DNA from: an uncultured Desulfovibrio sp.
GTDB lineage: Bacteria; Desulfobacterota; Desulfovibrionia; Desulfovibrionales; Desulfovibrionaceae
DNA length: 16,856 nucleotides
Direction: 5' to 3'
Assembly (NCBI GenBank): GCA_900553065.1
Contig: USBZ01000043.1
Span: forward strand, 1 to 16,856
A model generated the notes under the pieces. The model saw only the letters and a program-made list of their open reading frames with translations. It did no database searches and was not told the DNA's origin. Below are positions 13,080 through 16,856 of the stretch, piece by piece. A program made the translations under genes and the position numbers. Position 1 is the first letter of the stretch. Each line of letters opens with the position of its first letter.

Positions 13080-13131
13080 CATATCTCACATTCAGGCGCG
13101 CCTGCGGCGCAGCCTGCCACAAGGCCTTGTC

Positions 13132-14172
13132 ATGGATTTCCTTGAACAATTGAATGGACTGGTCGGCAAGCTCGATGAGCGCTTGAGCCGGATCTCGTCA
13201 GAGGCGGAACTGGAAGCGGCCCGTGTGGATTTTCTCGGCCGTAAGGGGCAGCTTGCCGAACTCATGTCGCATATGCGTGAGCTTTCTCCGGAACAGCGTC
13301 CGGCCTTCGGACAGGCTGCCAATGCGGTGAAGGAGCGCCTCATCGCCCTTTTTGAAGAGCGTCTCGCCCGTCAGGAACAGGAACGTGAAGCCGCCTTCCT
13401 TGCCGGATTCGATCCTTCCCTTCCCGGCCGCACGCTGTGGAACGGTTCTCTGCATCCCATCACGCTGGCCATGCAGGAAGTCTGTTCCGTGTTTCAGAGC
13501 ATGGGCTATGAAATCGCCGGCGGCCCTGAGGTTGAGACCGACTTCAACTGCTTCGAAGCCCTCAACATGCCTCCGGAGCACCCCGCCCGCGACATGCAGG
13601 ATACCCTGTACATCACCGACAAGGTGCTGCTTCGTACCCATACCTCCTGCGTGCAGGTGCGTACCATGATGAACCGCAAGCCTCCGCTTGCCGTCATCGG
13701 ACCAGGCAAGGTGTACCGTCGCGACTCCGACGTGACCCATACGCCCATGTTTCATCAGATCGAAGGCCTGCTCGTGGACAAGCACGTCACGATGGCCGAT
13801 CTGCGCGGCACCCTCACGGCCTTCGTGCGCGCCGTGTTCGGCGAAAAGACCCGCGTCCGCTTCCGTCCCAGCTTCTTCCCCTTCACCGAACCCAGCGTGG
13901 AAGTGGATATGTCCTGCACGCAGTGCGGCGGCCACGGTCATGTGAACGGTCAGCCCTGCCGCGTGTGCAAGGGCTCCGGCTGGCTTGAGATTCTCGGCAG
14001 CGGCATGGTGGATCCGGCGGTGTTTGTCTCCGTCGGTTACGATCCCGACGAGGTTTCCGGCTTTGCCTTCGGCCTCGGCGTGGAACGTATCGCCATGCTG
14101 AAGTACGGTCTTACCGATCTGCGCATGAACTTTGAAAACGACGTGCGCTTCCTCCATCAGTTCCCTGCGTAG
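13132..14172 (+). CDS. pheS: Phenylalanyl-tRNA synthetase, alpha subunit
   Basis: PheS is the catalytic subunit of the (alpha-beta)2 enzyme that charges tRNA-Phe. The 346-residue length is typical. An N-terminal coiled coil (about 1-90) binds tRNA. The class II core has motif 1 around GGPEVETDFNCFEALN, the RTHTSCVQVR and GPGKVYRRDSDVTHTPMFHQ substrate region, motif 2 near RFRPSFFPFTEPSVEVD and motif 3 GFAFGLGVERIAMLKYG. An insert with two CxxC pairs (C262/C265, C276/C279), seen in many bacterial PheS, may bind zinc. The ATG at 13132 directly follows the 12-base perfect palindrome ACAAGGCCTTGT (13119-13130), which contains the only purine-rich candidate ribosome binding site (AAGG). A terminator or attenuator lies 52 bases upstream. 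Confidence 0.98.
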   Translation: MDFLEQLNGLVGKLDERLSRISSEAELEAARVDFLGRKGQLAELMSHMRELSPEQRPAFGQAANAVKERLIALFEERLARQEQEREAAFLAGFDPSLPGRTLWNGSLHPITLAMQEVCSVFQSMGYEIAGGPEVETDFNCFEALNMPPEHPARDMQDTLYITDKVLLRTHTSCVQVRTMMNRKPPLAVIGPGKVYRRDSDVTHTPMFHQIEGLLVDKHVTMADLRGTLTAFVRAVFGEKTRVRFRPSFFPFTEPSVEVDMSCTQCGGHGHVNGQPCRVCKGSGWLEILGSGMVDPAVFVSVGYDPDEVSGFAFGLGVERIAMLKYGLTDLRMNFENDVRFLHQFPA

Positions 14173-14341
14173 AGGAAAAAGAGCCGCCGGACGGAAGAGA
14201 GGGCTCTGCTGAAGGCCTTTGCTCCGCCGGACGCCGTCTTCCGGACCTGTCGCCGCCTCTGTCGGCGCATGACCGGAAGCTTCCCTCCCGGATGCGTTCC
14301 GGAAGGAAAGGGATCTTTTCATCCTCTGAGGAGAAAAACAT
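14173..14341 (+). other. Structured pheS-pheT gap
   Basis: A 169-base gap separates pheS and pheT, longer than is usual for this pair. It holds short stems: AGAGCC/GGCTCT (14180-14185, 14202-14207), CGCCG/CGGCG (14251-14255, 14263-14267) and CCGGAA/TTCCGG (14273-14278, 14297-14302). There is no T-run, clear promoter or open frame with a ribosome binding site. The GAGGAG at 14328-14333 belongs to pheT. Confidence 0.4.
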
Positions 14342-16756
14342 ATGCTGCTGAGTTTCAATTGGCTGAAGGAATTCGTTCCGTATACGGGAACGGCTGAAGA
14401 GCTGGGCGACATGCTCACCATGCTCGGCCTCGAGCTGGAAGAAGTGGTTCATCCCTATGCGGAAATCGAAGGCGTGGTGACGGGCCGCGTGCTCACCTGC
14501 GAGGCGCATCCCGATTCCGATCATCTTCATGTCTGCACCGTGGACGTGGGAGCGGAAGAACCTCTGAACATCGTGTGCGGCGCGCCCAACGTGGCGGCCG
14601 GACAGCTGGTTCCCGTGGCTCCCGTAGGCGCGACGCTGCCCGGCGGCCTGGTCATGAAGAAGGCCAAGCTGCGCGGCGTTCCTTCCTTCGGCATGATCTG
14701 CTCCGAACGCGAGCTGGGCCTTGCCGACGATCATTCCGGCATTCTTGTACTGCCCGAGGAAAACCGCTCCGGCCGCAAGATCATGCCCGGCGAGAAGTTC
14801 GTGGACGCCTACGAGCTGGACAAGGAAGTGCTGGACATCAGCATTACGCCCAACCGTGCGGACTGCCTGTCCGTGTACGGCTTCGCCCGCCTTGTGGGCG
14901 CGTATCTGAACCTGCCCGTGACGATGCCCTCCTTCCATCTGGAAGAGAAGGGCGAAGACATGAGCGGCGCCGTGCCCGTGGACGTGAAGGACGGCGGTCT
15001 CTGCCCCTCCTACATGGGCCGCATCATCAAGGGCGCGAAGGTCAAGCCTTCTCCGGCATGGATGCGCTATCGCCTGCACGGCGTGGGCGTGCGTGCCATT
15101 TCCAACCTGGTGGACGTGACCAACTACATTCTCATGGAACTTGGTCAGCCCCTGCACGCCTTTGATCACAACAAGCTTGCCGGCGGCCGCATCATCGTGC
15201 GTACGGCCGAAGACGGCGAAAAGCTCACCACGCTCGACGGACAGGAACGCCTGCTCAAGGCCGGCGACGGTCTCATCTGCGACGCGGAAAAGCCGGTGGC
15301 TCTGGCCGGCGTGATGGGCGGTCTGGAAACCGAAATCACCGACGAGAGCGAAAGCGTGTTCCTGGAATGCGCCGTGTTCCGTCCCCGCTCCATCCGTATG
15401 ACGGCCCGTCGTCTCGGTTTGAACAGCGAAGCTTCCTACCGTTATGAACGCGGCGTGGATCCCACCAACATGGCCTTTGCTCTGGATCGTGCCGCCGCTC
15501 TCATGGCGGAACTTTCCGGCGCCGAAGTGTGCCGCGGCGTGTGCGAATGCACGCCCAGCCCCTGGCAGGCTCCGGTGGTTCGCTTCCGCCGCAGCCGCGC
15601 CGAAGATCTGCTCGGCGTGGAACTTTCCGACGAATTCTGCGCGAAGACGCTGGAAAGCCTCGGCTGCATCGTGGACAGAAGCGCAGGCGAAGAGTGGAGC
15701 GTGAAGACGCCCGGCTGGCGCTACGACCTTACCCGTGAAGCCGACCTCATCGAGGAAGTGGCCATCTTCAAGGGCGTGGACAATCTGGGAGAAACGCTGC
15801 CCTCCATCCCTCAGACCCTTTCTTCCTTCGGCGCGCCGGAAAGCCGCCACGCCTTCATGATGCGCGTGAAGAACTGGGCTGCGGGCCTCGGTCTCAACGA
15901 AGCCGTCAACTACAGCTTCGTGGGCAACAAGGATCTTGATTTTCTCGGTCTTCCCGCCGAAGGCCGCGTGAACATCATGAACCCGCTCACCGCCGAGCAG
16001 GACGTGCTCCGCACGGAACTTGCTCCCGGCCTGTTCCAGAACGTGCGTCAGAATATTGCTCAGGGCGCGAACGGCATACGCCTCTTTGAAGTGGCCGAAG
16101 CGTTCTGCCAGGATGCTTCCAGCGACACCACCGTGAAGGAAGTGCGTCATCTGGCCTTTGTGCTGTACGGTTCCCGCTATGACGAAGCCTGGGCCCACAA
16201 GGACGAGGATCTGGACTATGTGGATCTGAAGGGCATTGTGGAAAAGCTGTTTGCCTTCCTGCATCTGCCCGCGCCTTCCGTTGCGATGACGGATCATGCC
16301 TACCTTGCCCCCGCCGTGCGCATGTGCATGGAAGACGGCACGGAAGTCGGCGTCATGGGTCGCCTCAAGCCCGCGCTGGCCGATGCCTATCTGGCCCGCA
16401 AGGCCGTGTGGTATGCCGATCTGAACCTCGACCTTTTGCGCGAAGCTTCCCAGAGCGCCAAGATCATGTTCCATCCGCTGCCGGTGTATCCCTCCGTGCG
16501 TCGCGACATCACCTTTATCGCTCCCCGTTCCATGCATGTGGAGGCCGTGCTTTCCGCCATCCGCGGCGCGAAGACGAGCCTCATGGAAAGCGTGGAACTT
16601 CTGGATGTCTATGAACCGAAGGGCGGTGAGGAACGCAACATCACCTGCCGCCTCACCTTCCGCAAGGCGGACCGCACCCTGCAGGACGGTGAAGTGGACA
16701 AGGAACGTGAAAAGATCGCTTCCTTTGTGGTGAAGAGCCTCGGCGTGCGCATCTGA
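14342..16756 (+). CDS. pheT: Phenylalanyl-tRNA synthetase, beta subunit
   Basis: PheT forms the structural, tRNA-recognising and editing subunit of the PheST tetramer. At 804 residues it is full length. Domains in order are an N-terminal section, an EMAP-II-like tRNA-binding OB fold (about 42-150, with HPDSDHLHVCTVDVG and CGAPNVAAGQ), the B3/B4 editing domain (about 210-390, with DVTNYILMELGQPLHAFDHN), the B5 domain (about 410-485, with PGWRYDLTREADLIEEVA), a catalytic-like core to about 690, and a C-terminal ferredoxin-fold anticodon-binding domain (about 712-804, starting YPSVRRDITF). The ATG at 14342 follows GAGGAG with eight bases between. It is the last gene of the cluster and ends at a good terminator. 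Confidence 0.98.
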   Translation: MLLSFNWLKEFVPYTGTAEELGDMLTMLGLELEEVVHPYAEIEGVVTGRVLTCEAHPDSDHLHVCTVDVGAEEPLNIVCGAPNVAAGQLVPVAPVGATLPGGLVMKKAKLRGVPSFGMICSERELGLADDHSGILVLPEENRSGRKIMPGEKFVDAYELDKEVLDISITPNRADCLSVYGFARLVGAYLNLPVTMPSFHLEEKGEDMSGAVPVDVKDGGLCPSYMGRIIKGAKVKPSPAWMRYRLHGVGVRAISNLVDVTNYILMELGQPLHAFDHNKLAGGRIIVRTAEDGEKLTTLDGQERLLKAGDGLICDAEKPVALAGVMGGLETEITDESESVFLECAVFRPRSIRMTARRLGLNSEASYRYERGVDPTNMAFALDRAAALMAELSGAEVCRGVCECTPSPWQAPVVRFRRSRAEDLLGVELSDEFCAKTLESLGCIVDRSAGEEWSVKTPGWRYDLTREADLIEEVAIFKGVDNLGETLPSIPQTLSSFGAPESRHAFMMRVKNWAAGLGLNEAVNYSFVGNKDLDFLGLPAEGRVNIMNPLTAEQDVLRTELAPGLFQNVRQNIAQGANGIRLFEVAEAFCQDASSDTTVKEVRHLAFVLYGSRYDEAWAHKDEDLDYVDLKGIVEKLFAFLHLPAPSVAMTDHAYLAPAVRMCMEDGTEVGVMGRLKPALADAYLARKAVWYADLNLDLLREASQSAKIMFHPLPVYPSVRRDITFIAPRSMHVEAVLSAIRGAKTSLMESVELLDVYEPKGGEERNITCRLTFRKADRTLQDGEVDKEREKIASFVVKSLGVRI

Positions 16757-16781
16757 GGTCGCAACTTCTGATTCCTTTCGG

Positions 16782-16809
16782 GCCGTCTTCTTTGGAAGGC
16801 GGCTTTTTT
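16782..16809 (+). terminator. Terminator of the thrS-pheT cluster
   Basis: GCCGTCTTC at 16782-16790 pairs with GAAGGCGGC at 16795-16803 (nine pairs, one G-T) around TTTG, followed by TTTTTT. It lies 25 bases after the pheT stop. Confidence 0.9.
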
Positions 16810-16813
16810 GGTT

Positions 16814-16843
16814 AAAAGAAAACCCCCAGCTAGGCTGGGGGTT
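16814..16843 (-). terminator. Minus-strand terminator of a gene beyond the right edge
   Basis: AACCCCCAGC at 16821-16830 and GCTGGGGGTT at 16834-16843 form a perfect 10-bp stem with a 3-base loop. On the minus strand a T-rich tail (TTCTTTT) follows; on the plus strand there is none. It therefore most likely ends a convergent gene outside the window. Confidence 0.75.
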
Positions 16844-16856
16844 CCCGAAAACTTAT

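Overview
The window reads as chromosomal sequence of a Gram-negative, GC-rich, anaerobic deltaproteobacterium. Desulfovibrionaceae (Desulfovibrio/Bilophila/Mailhella type) is my best guess. It rests on the thrS-infC-rpmI-rplT-pheS-pheT gene order, a short LeuC/LeuD isopropylmalate isomerase, an LPS-type GT9 glycosyltransferase and an anaerobe-type Fe-S cysteine/serine lyase family protein. No mobile element, CRISPR array or phage gene is visible.

Layout. (1) 1-179: very AT-rich DNA, then a promoter and a large inverted repeat in front of an MFS transporter (180-1376, +) that ends in a good terminator. (2) 1441-1740: about 300 bases without a gene, then an AT-rich promoter with a palindrome over its -10 box. 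It drives a small XRE-type regulator (1741-2088) followed closely by a GT9 glycosyltransferase (2139-3140). (3) A two-way terminator separates these from the convergent leucine block leuC-leuD-leuB (6226 down to 3238, -). (4) 6227-6566: a gene-free stretch holding a compact structured element and a terminator. (5) A two-gene minus-strand operon: a DAACS-family symporter (9079-7850) whose stop overlaps the start of a CyuA/UPF0597 cysteine desulfidase-like gene (7853-6567). (6) 9399-16756, plus strand: tRNA-Val(GAC), thrS, infC, rpmI, rplT, pheS and pheT, closed by a terminator. A minus-strand terminator at the right edge belongs to a convergent gene outside the window.

Function. The leuCDB block carries out the isomerisation and oxidation steps of leucine synthesis; leuA is not in the window. 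The symporter-desulfidase pair looks like an amino-acid uptake and breakdown unit, probably for cysteine. It parallels E. coli cyuPA but uses a transporter of a different family. The right half is a translation cluster: two aminoacyl-tRNA synthetases, IF-3, two 50S proteins and a tRNA.

The genes are mostly ordinary. The more interesting points are regulatory: infC appears to start at an AUA codon placed correctly behind a strong Shine-Dalgarno sequence; a small leader ORF with mutually exclusive hairpins and a terminator lies in front of pheS; a terminator sits between tRNA-Val and thrS with no room for a separate thrS promoter; and the symporter has lost residues that bind dicarboxylate and sodium in characterised relatives. 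I did not find a convincing new multi-gene system.
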